A DNA stretch of 64,000 bases, taken from Stieleria varia. GTDB taxonomy: Bacteria; Planctomycetota; Planctomycetia; Pirellulales; Pirellulaceae. This document shows, one piece after another, positions 10,032 through 18,927 of this stretch. A model generated the notes under the pieces. It saw only the letters and a program-made list of their open reading frames with translations, had not been told where the DNA came from and searched no databases. The number at the start of each line of letters is the position of its first letter. The stretch's first letter is position 1. The position numbers and the translations under genes are program-made. Where the stretch lies: positions 8,556,001 through 8,620,000 of the forward strand of contig NZ_CP151726.1 of assembly GCF_038443385.1 (NCBI RefSeq). Reading direction: 5' to 3'.

Positions 10032-10613
10032 ATGCACTCAGGTGAGCCCGCCCTGGCAATGAGCAACAACCTGCTGAAACTATCCGCTGCCGAATACGAT
10101 CAAATGATCGCCAAGGGAGCGTTTGACGGCATCAATCGCCGGATCGAGATGATTCGCGGAGAACTGCGAGAAATGAACCCCGCCGGTCCGTTGCACTGCG
10201 ACTACGTCAACTTCCTGAACCGATGGTCCACGTCCGTGACTTTGCAAAGCAACCTGGTCATACAAGTGCAAAGCGGAATTGATTTACAAGACAGTCGCCC
10301 CGAGCCGGATATCACTTGGCTAAAACCAGGTCGCTACTCCAAGAAGCATCCTGGTGCTGACGATATTTTGCTGCTGATCGAGGTAGCCGATAGCAGTGTT
10401 GACGCCGACTTGGGTGAAAAGGCTCGTCTTTACGCCGAGCACAGAATCGTCGAATACTGGGTCGTCGATATCGCCGCAAAATGCGTCCACAGTCATCGGG
10501 ACAGCAACGGCCGAGAGTATGCCACGTACCAAGTAGTCGACGCTGGAGGCGAAATCGCACCAAGCTGCCAACCCGAGATTGCGCTCAAGCTACCCGAACT
10601 GTTCGTGGGGTAG
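10032..10613 (+). CDS. Uma2-family (DUF820) endonuclease-like protein
   Basis: A 193-residue protein of the Uma2 family, which has a PD-(D/E)XK nuclease-like fold. The family signature is visible: PEPDITW, then LLIEVADSSVDADLGEKARLYAEHRIVEYWVVD, where the acidic and lysine residues form the presumed active site. These genes are very numerous in cyanobacteria and planctomycetes and their function is poorly known. An internal ATG at 10059 (MSNNLL) is an alternative start; neither has a good ribosome binding site. It stands alone between xylA and a ROK kinase gene. Confidence 0.88.
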   Translation: MHSGEPALAMSNNLLKLSAAEYDQMIAKGAFDGINRRIEMIRGELREMNPAGPLHCDYVNFLNRWSTSVTLQSNLVIQVQSGIDLQDSRPEPDITWLKPGRYSKKHPGADDILLLIEVADSSVDADLGEKARLYAEHRIVEYWVVDIAAKCVHSHRDSNGREYATYQVVDAGGEIAPSCQPEIALKLPELFVG

Positions 10614-10680
10614 CTGCAACCGGGCTAGTCGCGGCTTGCTCGGACTGATGCGAAAACTGTCTGCGCGGATCGGCCGCCAC

Positions 10681-10720
10681 GCGATAGCCACGGTTTTCGT
10701 GACTCAACCGTGGCTATCGC
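10681..10720. repeat. Perfect 15-bp inverted repeat
   Basis: GCGATAGCCACGGTT at 10681-10695 and its exact reverse complement at 10706-10720, separated by ten bases. It sits between the convergent Uma2 and ROK genes. No T tract follows on either strand. It could act as a bidirectional terminator or be an isolated REP-like element. Confidence 0.7.
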
Positions 10721-10798
10721 CAAAACGGCTAACCCCAAAATCAAGACTGAATGATGCGCGAGAAAGGAATTCTGGCGAATCCCATTACGGGGTGCGAT

Positions 10799-11782
10799 TC
10801 ATTTCTGATCGGCCAACTGACGTCGTGCCCACGCCGCAGCACCTTTCGCTCCGGCATCATCGCCGAGTTTCGCAGCCACGACCTTGAAGCGATCCTTGTA
10901 GACGCTCATCACGCCATTTTGTGCGGTGCTGGTGACCGTGTCGACGAACAGCTTTTCCATCGCTTCGACTAGACCGCCGCCCAACACGATCGTGTCGGGA
11001 CACAGGATGTGAACGATGTTGATCACTCCGATTCCGATCGTCTCGGCTGCTTGCTCGACCAATCGACGAATCGCTGGATCGTGTTCAATCGAATCCGCCA
11101 ACGCACCACTACGGATATCGGCAAGGTCCGTACCGCATTCCTTCTTCAATCGTGGTGCGTCGCCACGGTACGCCGCCTTGGCCGCTTCCGCTGCAATCGA
11201 CAATCGGCTCGCTTCGGCCTCCAACGTCCCCAACAATTCGATTCCGCTGCCCCGGCCGCTACTACTGATCCGGGTGTGACCAACTTCCATGCAACTGACG
11301 CCGGCTCCGTGCAAGATGTTGCCTTCGTAAACACATCCGCCTCCGACACCGGTACCAGGAAAGATTCCGACCACACATCGCGCACCTTTCGCAACGCCGA
11401 ATTGGTACTCGCCGTAAACGCCGGCGTCGACGTCGTTGAGCACCACCACGGGACAGCCAAACTCTTTCGTCAGACTGTCGCCGACCTTGACGTCGTCCCA
11501 GCCCAAGTTCGGCGTCGTCAGAATGCGTCCCTTTTCGATGTCGATCGGTCCAGGGCAACCGATGCCGATCCCGGCGATCTGCTTGGGATCAAGCTCGCTT
11601 TCCTCCAGCAACCGATGGATCGTCGAGATGATCCGGGCAGTCCCGCTGTCACTTGCGTCGCGACCGCGTGTCTTTCGACGGCGACGCCCCAGCTCTCGCC
11701 AGTCGTTGTCATAAGCAATGGCCAGCATCTTCGTGCCGCCCAAGTCAAATCCGATCCAGTATTTCTCAGGGTGATCCGTCAT
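10799..11782 (-). CDS. ROK-family sugar kinase (glucokinase-like)
   Basis: A 327-residue ROK protein. The phosphate-binding DLGGTK motif is at residues 13-18, GIGCPGPIDI lies in the middle, and VVLNDVDAG precedes the segment GTGVGGG. The usual zinc-binding cysteine cluster after the GH of EVGHTRISS is missing: the sequence reads SSGRGSGIELLGTLEAEAS with no cysteines. So it is either a metal-free branch or has a different regulator-like role. No helix-turn-helix precedes the kinase domain, which argues for an enzyme rather than a NagC/XylR repressor. The start at 11782 (MTDHPEKYW) fits the family; longer in-frame starts add 19 residues with no homology. It is divergently transcribed from the sigma factor gene. 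Confidence 0.9.
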   Translation of the reverse strand: MTDHPEKYWIGFDLGGTKMLAIAYDNDWRELGRRRRKTRGRDASDSGTARIISTIHRLLEESELDPKQIAGIGIGCPGPIDIEKGRILTTPNLGWDDVKVGDSLTKEFGCPVVVLNDVDAGVYGEYQFGVAKGARCVVGIFPGTGVGGGCVYEGNILHGAGVSCMEVGHTRISSSGRGSGIELLGTLEAEASRLSIAAEAAKAAYRGDAPRLKKECGTDLADIRSGALADSIEHDPAIRRLVEQAAETIGIGVINIVHILCPDTIVLGGGLVEAMEKLFVDTVTSTAQNGVMSVYKDRFKVVAAKLGDDAGAKGAAAWARRQLADQK

Positions 11783-11959
11783 GATTCCTCGCGCACAGAA
11801 CGGGTAACAAGTCATTAAGATGACGCGTTGCCCTACCACCCCACAACCCGACTCTTTTTTTGCGTCTCACGTCCCAGCGGCCACGGTGATGAAAAAATTG
11901 CCGCAGCCCTGAAATAAGACGCCCTCCTTGCGCATCCCACCTTCGCGACAGCGAAAAAC

Positions 11960-12517
11960 ATGAACGACCTGCCGGCCCCACCAGACGATTCGACTCCCCA
12001 GTCGACACGCGATCGGGCGGACATCGCCGATCAGTGGAAGGCCCTGTTCGAGGAAATTCGGCCGGGTTTGCAAGCATTTCTTCGCAGTCGACTCAGCCAG
12101 TCCGCCGACGTCGAGGATTGCCTGCAAAGCGTTTCCGTCACGATGCTGGAAAAAGGACTCGATGTCGCACCACCCGCCAGAAGGGCATGGTTATTCCAGG
12201 TAGCTGCCAACGAGGCCGCAAAATTCTGGCGAAAGAAAGCGACCACGCAGCGAGTACTGGAAAAACAAGCCACCTACACCACCGAATCGACCGACCCTGA
12301 TCCCGCCGACTGCCTCAGCCTCGACGAAACCAACCAAGAGATCCAATCCGCTCTGCGAAAGCTCCCCACAGACTGGCAGACGATCATTCGAATGCGAATT
12401 CACGATGGAATGACGTTTCAAGCAATCGCCGACGAACTGAACATCCCACTGGGCACCGCCCTGACCCAAATGCGACGCGGACTGCAACGAATTCGCGAGC
12501 AAATCGAACCCGAATGA
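11960..12517 (+). CDS. ECF-type RNA polymerase sigma factor
   Basis: A 185-residue sigma-70 family protein of extracytoplasmic-function type. Region 2 is visible around DVEDCLQSVSVTML and RAWLFQVAANEAAKFWRKK; region 4 at the C-terminus contains LPTDWQTIIRMRIHDGM, FQAIADELNIPLGTALTQMRRG, a clear helix-turn-helix. The next gene encodes a one-pass membrane protein that is probably its anti-sigma factor, and the following genes are a DUF1549/DUF1553 and DUF1501 pair. The same gene order recurs in planctomycetes, so this sigma factor may control the surface protein pair. The target promoter cannot be deduced here. Confidence 0.92.
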   Translation: MNDLPAPPDDSTPQSTRDRADIADQWKALFEEIRPGLQAFLRSRLSQSADVEDCLQSVSVTMLEKGLDVAPPARRAWLFQVAANEAAKFWRKKATTQRVLEKQATYTTESTDPDPADCLSLDETNQEIQSALRKLPTDWQTIIRMRIHDGMTFQAIADELNIPLGTALTQMRRGLQRIREQIEPE

Positions 12518-12548
12518 ACACCGATCCAACAACTGCGACCTTCCCGTC

Positions 12549-13124
12549 ATGAGACACGAACCCCACCACTGCACCAAGACTTTGGATGATCAAATCCAGC
12601 AGGATTGTTTGCTGTATCTGCTAGGCGAACTGTCCGCCGATCGCCAAGCCGATTTTGAAGCCAGTCTTTGCGATTCGGCCATTGCCGATGAATTGAATCG
12701 ACAGAGCGAACTGCTGATCCGTGTTTCTCATTGCAAGTTCGAGACACCGGTCCATGCAGAGACGAGCACAAAAACAAATCTGGATCGCAACCCTCACTCC
12801 CCTGCCCTGCCCCGCTGGCGAGTCGCTGTCTCGCTATTGGCGATTGCCGCAACCGTGTTGATCCTTGTGACATTGAACACTTCGCCGGGCAGCAACTCGT
12901 CGGTAATCCGAACCTCGCAAGCCGAACAACCATCGGTGGATCTGATGATCGCCAAAGCATGGGTGGAGCAGCCCGGTTCCATGGCAATGGATGACGTGCC
13001 CAACTTGTCAAGTGATTGGCTGACGCCGGAAGAGTTTGAAACTCAGCCGACGGAAGAATCCCTTGACGAATCATTCTCGTGGATGGTGGTCGCCGTCGCT
13101 GCAGGAGACGACATTGATGGTTAG
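12549..13124 (+). CDS. Probable anti-sigma factor (single membrane span)
   Basis: A 191-residue protein with a cytoplasmic N-terminal region of about 90 residues. That region contains a helical segment (LLYLLGELSADRQADFEASL) like the sigma-binding part of anti-sigma factors, followed by one predicted membrane span (RVAVSLLAIAATVLILVTL) and a periplasmic tail. The classic HxxxCxxC zinc motif is not present. It lies 31 bases after the sigma factor gene and its stop overlaps the next start, so it belongs to the same operon. The assignment rests on position and topology more than on sequence. Confidence 0.65.
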   Translation: MRHEPHHCTKTLDDQIQQDCLLYLLGELSADRQADFEASLCDSAIADELNRQSELLIRVSHCKFETPVHAETSTKTNLDRNPHSPALPRWRVAVSLLAIAATVLILVTLNTSPGSNSSVIRTSQAEQPSVDLMIAKAWVEQPGSMAMDDVPNLSSDWLTPEEFETQPTEESLDESFSWMVVAVAAGDDIDG

Positions 13125-13812
13125 ACACACTAAATTCCTCGTATGCGCATCAATGCTGATCGGCTGCTCATTTGCCGGCGCCGTGGAACCCGCCATACGC
13201 CTTGCGGACGCACAAGCAGACGCCTCCGGCAAAAGCAAAAACGTCGAGCGTTCGTCAAAACAAAACAACGATGCGCGTGAAGCTCCCCAAGTCGATGAGA
13301 CCACGGAAGAACGTGTGCTAGAGATGGTTCAATCTCATCTCCCTGAGTTGCAGCGTTTGTTGGATCAATTGCGAATGAACGAGCCGCGTCAGTATCGAGT
13401 GGCGATTCAGAACTTGGCGAAATCTGCCAAACGCTTAGAGATGGCCGCCAATCGCGATCCTCGTTTCTTTGAACTCGAACTGACGGTGATCAAGTCACAG
13501 ACCGCAGTCAACCTGTTGATCGCCAAACTCAAGGTGCGAGATAGCAAGAGCGATCGCCAAGCCCTGCAGAAGGCGACCGAACAGATTCACGACGCCGAAA
13601 CGGCGCGTGCCCAGTATGACGTCGACCAAATGCAAGAACGCTTACAGCGTGCACAACAACAACTTGCTGCTGCTCAAAAACGTTTGCAGTCCCGTCAAGC
13701 CGACCGTACTACTCAAATCGAACGGTCTTTCGCCGGCAATCTTCGGAAAGCCGGACGCAAAGACGCCCCCGCCCCCGTCAAGAAAACCCCCGCTAAAGAA
13801 TCCTCGCCGTAG
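13117..13812 (+). CDS. Exported coiled-coil hypothetical protein
   Basis: A 231-residue protein with an N-terminal signal peptide (MVRHTKFLVCASMLIGCSFAGA). A helical, charged, glutamine-rich body follows, with long heptad-like stretches (ERVLEMVQSHLPELQRLLDQL, then QMQERLQRAQQQLAAAQKRL) and a proline-lysine-rich tail. The ATG overlaps the end of the anti-sigma gene by eight bases, which implies translational coupling. It may be a periplasmic component of the sigma/anti-sigma unit; no known domain is recognised. Confidence 0.8.
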   Translation: MVRHTKFLVCASMLIGCSFAGAVEPAIRLADAQADASGKSKNVERSSKQNNDAREAPQVDETTEERVLEMVQSHLPELQRLLDQLRMNEPRQYRVAIQNLAKSAKRLEMAANRDPRFFELELTVIKSQTAVNLLIAKLKVRDSKSDRQALQKATEQIHDAETARAQYDVDQMQERLQRAQQQLAAAQKRLQSRQADRTTQIERSFAGNLRKAGRKDAPAPVKKTPAKESSP

Positions 13813-13883
13813 TAGCTTGCTTGGCAAATTCGTTTGCCTTGTCCGCTTTGCTGTTGCGAATTCACCCACCGGAAAAAGTCCCC

Positions 13884-16727
13884 ATGAAACGAAACGTTCT
13901 CTCACTTTGCTGCATCGCCTCGATCATGGCACTCGGAGTCCTGACCGGTAGCGACCTGATCGGTAGTGCCAGTGCAGACGAAACTCTTGTGGCCACCAGC
14001 GTCTCGGCAACAAAAACAACCTCCAATGCCTCGCCCTTGATCGCACCGATCGATCAACGTTATGCCCCCGCGACGGCAACGGAAGTCCCCGACTTTCAAA
14101 AGCATGTGGTGCCATTATTGGGCCGCTTGGGATGCAACGGTCGCGCCTGCCACGGTTCGTTTCAAGGTCGCGGTGGATTCCAGCTTTCGCTCTTTGGCTA
14201 TGACTTCAAAGCCGACCATGATGCCTTGATGGAAGAAAACTCAGGCCGCGTGGACACCGATGATGTGGCGGAAAGCCTCATGTTGGCCAAGCCGATCGAT
14301 GCCGACGTTCACGAAGGCGGCAAGCGCTTCGATGTCGATGGCTGGGAGTATCGCGTCTTTAAAAATTGGGTCGCCGACGGGGCGAAATTCGAGAAGACCC
14401 AGTTGCAGAAACTAGAGCAACTGGAAATCTTGCCCGCTGAAATCCGATTCGCCGACACCGCCCAATCCGTCCAACTCCAAGCCATCGCCCATTGGGCCGA
14501 TGGCACTCAAGAAGACGTCACACCGCTGTGCCGCTTCAGCAGCAACGACGACTCGATCGCGGACATCGACTCGATCGGCATCGTCAAATCCGGCGACCGT
14601 GGGGACACTCATGTCGTGGTTTATTACGACAACGCCGTGGTCACGATTCCTGTGATCCGCCCGATTGCCAAACCGCTGAATATTGCGGCCAGCAGCAACA
14701 AGCCGATCGACCAACTCGTTCAACAAAAACTCAACAAACTCGGTGTCGTCCCAGCACCGCTGTGCAGCGACTCGGAGTTCATCCGCCGTGCTTCGCTGGA
14801 CATCACTGGAGTCCTGCCGTCTGCCGAAACCGTCCGGGACTTCTTGGCCGACGGTTCGAGCGACAAACGAGAACGCTTGGTCAACAACCTGCTGGAATCT
14901 CCCGCCTACGCTGCTTGGTGGGCGACGCGAATGAGCGACTGGACCGGTAACAACGACGAGCAACTGACCAATGTCCTGCCGGTCCGCAGTGCCGCGACGA
15001 AACTCTGGTTCGAATGGCTGCGTGAACGACTGGATAACAACGTCCCCTACGATCAAATCATCGAAGGAATCGTGACGGCACAAAGCCGCGAAGATGGCGA
15101 GGATTACTTGGCCTATTGCAAGAGCATGACGAAAGCATGCTCCGGCGAGACTGAAGAATTCACACAGCGATCCGGCATGCCGTTGTACTGGGGACGTCGC
15201 AACTTCCAAAAACCGGAAGATCGTGCCATCGGCTTCGCCTACACCTTCCTCGGCGTTCGAATCGAATGTGCCCAGTGCCACAAACACCCGTTCGATCAAT
15301 GGTCCAAACAAGACTTTGAGGACTTTGCCAAACTGTTCGCTCCCATCCGAGCAGGCAATGCGAATACCGTCGCTGACGACGCCAAAGAACAGCACAAGGA
15401 ATTGCTGGCTGCGATCACGGGCGGCAAAAAGCTCAACGGCGGTGACATGCGGAGGGCCGTAACAGAGGCCGCCAGAAAAGGCGAAACCGTTCCGTTTGGC
15501 GAACTGCTGGTCAACACCCGCCCGATCAACGACAAGGCGATGAAAGCCCGCGAACAGGCCAAGAAGAAAGGTCGCAAGGTTCCACCGCTCAACATTCCAT
15601 CGGGCAAGATCTTGGGACAAGAACAAGAGGTCACTTTAGACGCCGACCCTCGACCCGCATTGATGCAATGGCTACGAGATGTGGACAATCCCTATTTCGC
15701 CAAAGCCATCGTCAACCGAGTCTGGGACAACTACTTCGGCATCGGTATCGTCAACCCCACCGATGACATGAATCTGGCGAACCCACCGAGCAATGGTCCA
15801 CTGCTGGACCACTTGGCCGCCGACTTTATCTCGCATGGTTACGACCTGAAATGGTTGCATCGCGAAATCGTCTCCAGCGACACCTATCAACGAAGTGCTC
15901 AAACGAACGAAACCAACCAATACGATCGCGTCAATTTCGCCCGACACATCCCACGCCGATTGCCTGCGGAAGTTGTCTACGACATGGTGGTGCTGGCGAC
16001 AGGATCGAGCGACAAAGCCGCCAAGGTGCGAGCAGACCTCGACCAAATGGCGATCGCCGATGGCAAGCCCCGTCAGCGAAATCGCGCCGACTTTGCTTTG
16101 GAGGTTTTCGGGCAATCCATTCGAGAAACCAATTGCGACTGCGACCGCAGTGATGCACCAAGCTTGCTGCAGTCGATCTACTTGCGTAATGACGCCGAAA
16201 TGTACAATCGCATTTCAGATCGAGACGGCTGGGTCGCCGAAGCCTGCAAGGATCTTGGCATCGCCGGTCCCAAAGGCATGGACGTTGACCCCAAACAGGT
16301 CGCTCGTGATCGCGCCGCCGATGCCATGCGTCGACAGGTCATTGGTCGAGTTCGCGGTTTCACCAAAGCTGACGAAGCTCGCCAAGCCAAGATCCTGCCA
16401 CAACTGGAACGCGACTATCAACGCATGACCAATAAGATGGTCGGCTACGAAGTCCCGGAATTGCAGGACCTCATTGCTGATCCGGATTCATGGACCGAAG
16501 TGAAGACGGCAAATGCCGCCTCTGGATCAGCCTCCAAGAACGCAGACGCGACCACGCTTAACGACGTCATCAAGGAAGCCTACCTGAGAACACTCAGTCG
16601 CTACCCCGACGACGAAGAAATCAGCATCGCGACATCTTACGTCAACGAATCCGAGAAACCCGCATCGGGAATCGAAGGATTGCTGTGGGCCTTGGTCAAC
16701 ACCAAAGAGTTCATCATTTCTCACTAG
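13884..16727 (+). CDS. DUF1549/DUF1553 protein with N-terminal cytochrome and Big2-like domains
   Basis: A 947-residue exported protein with a signal peptide over residues 1-32. First comes a cytochrome-like segment with the CX4CH variant CNGRACH (84-90), common in this planctomycete subfamily. Then follows a bacterial Ig-like (Big2) region, about 190-270, with AIAHWADGTQEDVT. DUF1549 carries a CAQCHKHPFDQW motif near residue 462, and DUF1553 covers the second half. The start is set by GGAAAAAG six bases upstream of the ATG at 13884. It follows the sigma/anti-sigma operon and precedes a DUF1501 gene. The first window gene is a different subfamily of the same protein type, without the Big2 region. 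Confidence 0.93.
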   Translation: MKRNVLSLCCIASIMALGVLTGSDLIGSASADETLVATSVSATKTTSNASPLIAPIDQRYAPATATEVPDFQKHVVPLLGRLGCNGRACHGSFQGRGGFQLSLFGYDFKADHDALMEENSGRVDTDDVAESLMLAKPIDADVHEGGKRFDVDGWEYRVFKNWVADGAKFEKTQLQKLEQLEILPAEIRFADTAQSVQLQAIAHWADGTQEDVTPLCRFSSNDDSIADIDSIGIVKSGDRGDTHVVVYYDNAVVTIPVIRPIAKPLNIAASSNKPIDQLVQQKLNKLGVVPAPLCSDSEFIRRASLDITGVLPSAETVRDFLADGSSDKRERLVNNLLESPAYAAWWATRMSDWTGNNDEQLTNVLPVRSAATKLWFEWLRERLDNNVPYDQIIEGIVTAQSREDGEDYLAYCKSMTKACSGETEEFTQRSGMPLYWGRRNFQKPEDRAIGFAYTFLGVRIECAQCHKHPFDQWSKQDFEDFAKLFAPIRAGNANTVADDAKEQHKELLAAITGGKKLNGGDMRRAVTEAARKGETVPFGELLVNTRPINDKAMKAREQAKKKGRKVPPLNIPSGKILGQEQEVTLDADPRPALMQWLRDVDNPYFAKAIVNRVWDNYFGIGIVNPTDDMNLANPPSNGPLLDHLAADFISHGYDLKWLHREIVSSDTYQRSAQTNETNQYDRVNFARHIPRRLPAEVVYDMVVLATGSSDKAAKVRADLDQMAIADGKPRQRNRADFALEVFGQSIRETNCDCDRSDAPSLLQSIYLRNDAEMYNRISDRDGWVAEACKDLGIAGPKGMDVDPKQVARDRAADAMRRQVIGRVRGFTKADEARQAKILPQLERDYQRMTNKMVGYEVPELQDLIADPDSWTEVKTANAASGSASKNADATTLNDVIKEAYLRTLSRYPDDEEISIATSYVNESEKPASGIEGLLWALVNTKEFIISH

Positions 16728-16893
16728 TGACAACCGCTAGGCCCTCCAAGCCGGGCAGCTTGGGCACCGGTCGTTTTCACCGCTGCTCATCGCAATCGTT
16801 TCTCCAGCCATCTTTCCAGTCTTTCCTTCATCCCTCACTTTGCCAACCGCTCGGCCGTTCAGCCCAGCTTCCCGCCACAAGGAATCCAACGCT

Positions 16894-18198
16894 ATGAAAC
16901 TTCACCGAACCTGCGACGGCGTCCAGCGACGCGACATGCTTAAAGCCGGAGCGCTGACGGTCGGCGGATTGACTCTCGCCGGATACAACCAACTCGCCGC
17001 CGCCGGCCAGATTCAATCCGGTCGCGCCGAGCGAGCGATCTTTATCGAGCTGCCCGGTGGTCCATCGCACATGGACACCTTTGACCTCAAACCGGACGCC
17101 CCGGACACGGTACGTGGAACGTTCAATCCGATCGCAACGAACGTGCCCGGTATTCAAATCTCCGAGCACTTGCCCAAGCTCGCTCAGTGCATGGACAAGT
17201 TCGTGATCCTGCGAGGCGTCAGCCACACTCTTGCCGCCCACCGATTGGGCCAAGAATACGTGAACACCGGCAGCAAGCCGATCCCGGCACTGGAATACCC
17301 CAGCCTGGGTGCCGTGTTGAGCAAGGAACGACCGTCGGATCCAAACATTCCTGACGCAGTCGCCGTGCCGCGTGCCAGCCATGGCCCAGGGTTCCTTGGC
17401 ATCCGTTACGCATCGCTGGAAACCAACTCCAGCCCGTCCTTCGGACAACCCTACAGCGTCCGCGGCATCTCGATGCCCGGTGGCATCGGAGTAGATGAAG
17501 TCAAACGACGTCAGGGATTGCTCAAGAAACTCGATCGTCGCTTCGCCGAACTGGAAAAGAACGAGCAACTGCTCGACGGCCTCGGACGCTTCGGCGATCA
17601 AGCCTACTCGATGATCACTTCGTCGCGTGCCCGCGAAGCGTTTGACATCAGCAAGGAACCCGAAAGCTTTGCCCGTCAGTTCGGCGAAGAATCGTTCGGA
17701 CAAAGCTGCCTGCTCGCTTTGCGATTGGTCGAGTCCGGCGTCCGATTGGTCAGCGTTCAACTCGGCGGCTGGGACACTCACACCGATAACTTCACCAAGC
17801 TCAGGGACAACAACCTGCCCAAGCTGGACGCGGGTCTGAGCGGATTGCTCAACGGACTTGCTCAACGCGGTTTGCTGGAGTCCACCGCGGTCTATGTGAC
17901 GGGCGAATTCGGTCGTACGCCAAAGATCAACAGCCGCAGCAGCGAAGGTGGTCGGGACCACTATCCGCGTTGCATGTTCATGTTGATGGCAGGCGGTGGC
18001 ATCAATGGCGGACAAGTGATCGGCGAAAGCGACGACACCGCATCGGGACCACGCCACGAAGGCATCTCGCCGGACGATGTCGTGGCCAGTTTCTACCACA
18101 ACTTGGGCATCGACCCCACACTGGAATATGAATCCAGCACCGGTCGCCCGATCACCCTGGTTCGGGATGGTAAGATCATCCAACAGCTGTTTAGCTGA
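16894..18198 (+). CDS. DUF1501 domain protein (exported)
   Basis: A 434-residue DUF1501 protein with a twin-arginine-like start (QRRDMLKAGALTVGGLTLAG). Family motifs are IFIELPGGPSHMDTFDLKP, a GGWDTH motif, TGEFGRTPKIN and GRDHYPRC. An AAGGA ten bases before the ATG at 16894 supports the start. It is the partner of the DUF1549/DUF1553 gene just upstream, and the unit is closed by a strong terminator. It is only a distant relative of the DUF1501 protein at 2087-3520. Confidence 0.93.
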   Translation: MKLHRTCDGVQRRDMLKAGALTVGGLTLAGYNQLAAAGQIQSGRAERAIFIELPGGPSHMDTFDLKPDAPDTVRGTFNPIATNVPGIQISEHLPKLAQCMDKFVILRGVSHTLAAHRLGQEYVNTGSKPIPALEYPSLGAVLSKERPSDPNIPDAVAVPRASHGPGFLGIRYASLETNSSPSFGQPYSVRGISMPGGIGVDEVKRRQGLLKKLDRRFAELEKNEQLLDGLGRFGDQAYSMITSSRAREAFDISKEPESFARQFGEESFGQSCLLALRLVESGVRLVSVQLGGWDTHTDNFTKLRDNNLPKLDAGLSGLLNGLAQRGLLESTAVYVTGEFGRTPKINSRSSEGGRDHYPRCMFMLMAGGGINGGQVIGESDDTASGPRHEGISPDDVVASFYHNLGIDPTLEYESSTGRPITLVRDGKIIQQLFS

Positions 18199-18225
18199 TC
18201 CGAATCCTGACCACAGAACTCAAGC

Positions 18226-18260
18226 AAAACTCTCGGTCGCCCAGCGCCCGAGAGTTTTTT
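18226..18260 (+). terminator. Intrinsic terminator after DUF1501 gene
   Basis: AACTCTCGG at 18228-18236 and CCGAGAGTT at 18248-18256 form a nine-pair stem with an 11-base loop, followed by a run of T. It separates the sigma-factor/DUF1501 unit from the FkbM gene. Confidence 0.85.
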
Positions 18261-18291
18261 GTTGTTTCATCTCCCTTCTACTCCCGACTCA

Positions 18292-18909
18292 ATGCACTTT
18301 GATTTCATCCAAATCGGCAGCCATATCGGCCGCACCTTCAACGACCCGCTGTACGCATCGGTCACCAACGGTCAACGCGGCATCTTGGTCGAGCCGGTGC
18401 CGTACTTATTCGATCAACTGGTGGCCAACTATCGGGGGCTCGATCAGAATTTGATCCTGATCAACAAAGCCGTCGGCGCGCAATCAGGCACATTGCGACT
18501 GTTCATCCCATCGCCAAAAAACGATTTTACACAGTTCCCGCGTTGGGCGTCACAACTCGCCTCTGCCGTACCGGGTCACGTCGAAAGTCACTTCGCGGAC
18601 CTGATCATCGATACGATTGAGGTACCGATGACAACGATGAACGAATTGATTCAGGAACACGACGTCGATCGTTTGACAACGCTTTTCGTCGACACCGAAG
18701 GAAACGATTTCGCGATCCTGATGTCGATGGACTTGAAACACCTTCGTCCGCAGCGAATCCATTTCGAAAACAAACACACCGACGGCCCACATCAACGTGG
18801 TGAGAAATATCGTCAGTTGATCGCCCACTTATTGGAACAAGGCTATCACATCGAGTCAGAAGACGATAAGAACACAGTGGTCATCGACGATCATCGATCC
18901 ATTTCTTGA
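18292..18909 (+). CDS. FkbM-family methyltransferase
   Basis: A 205-residue SAM-dependent methyltransferase-like protein. The N-terminus DFIQIGSHIGRTFND takes the place of the glycine-rich SAM motif; the EPVPYLFDQLVANY segment and the acidic LFVDTEGNDFAIL motif are typical of FkbM proteins. Such enzymes methylate sugars or small molecules in cell-surface or secondary metabolism, but the substrate is unknown. It begins right after a terminator, so it probably has its own promoter. The glycine-rich motif is a divergent IGSHIG form. Confidence 0.82.
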   Translation: MHFDFIQIGSHIGRTFNDPLYASVTNGQRGILVEPVPYLFDQLVANYRGLDQNLILINKAVGAQSGTLRLFIPSPKNDFTQFPRWASQLASAVPGHVESHFADLIIDTIEVPMTTMNELIQEHDVDRLTTLFVDTEGNDFAILMSMDLKHLRPQRIHFENKHTDGPHQRGEKYRQLIAHLLEQGYHIESEDDKNTVVIDDHRSIS

Positions 18910-18927
18910 CACTCATCTCTAAGAGCC

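Noticed and set aside
14412..15626. 404-codon minus-strand frame inside the DUF1549/DUF1553 gene
   Set aside because: Antisense shadow; lacks any domain or signal.
16828..18183. 451-codon minus-strand frame opposite the second DUF1501 gene
   Set aside because: Shadow frame in GC-rich coding DNA; the plus-strand protein is a clear family member.
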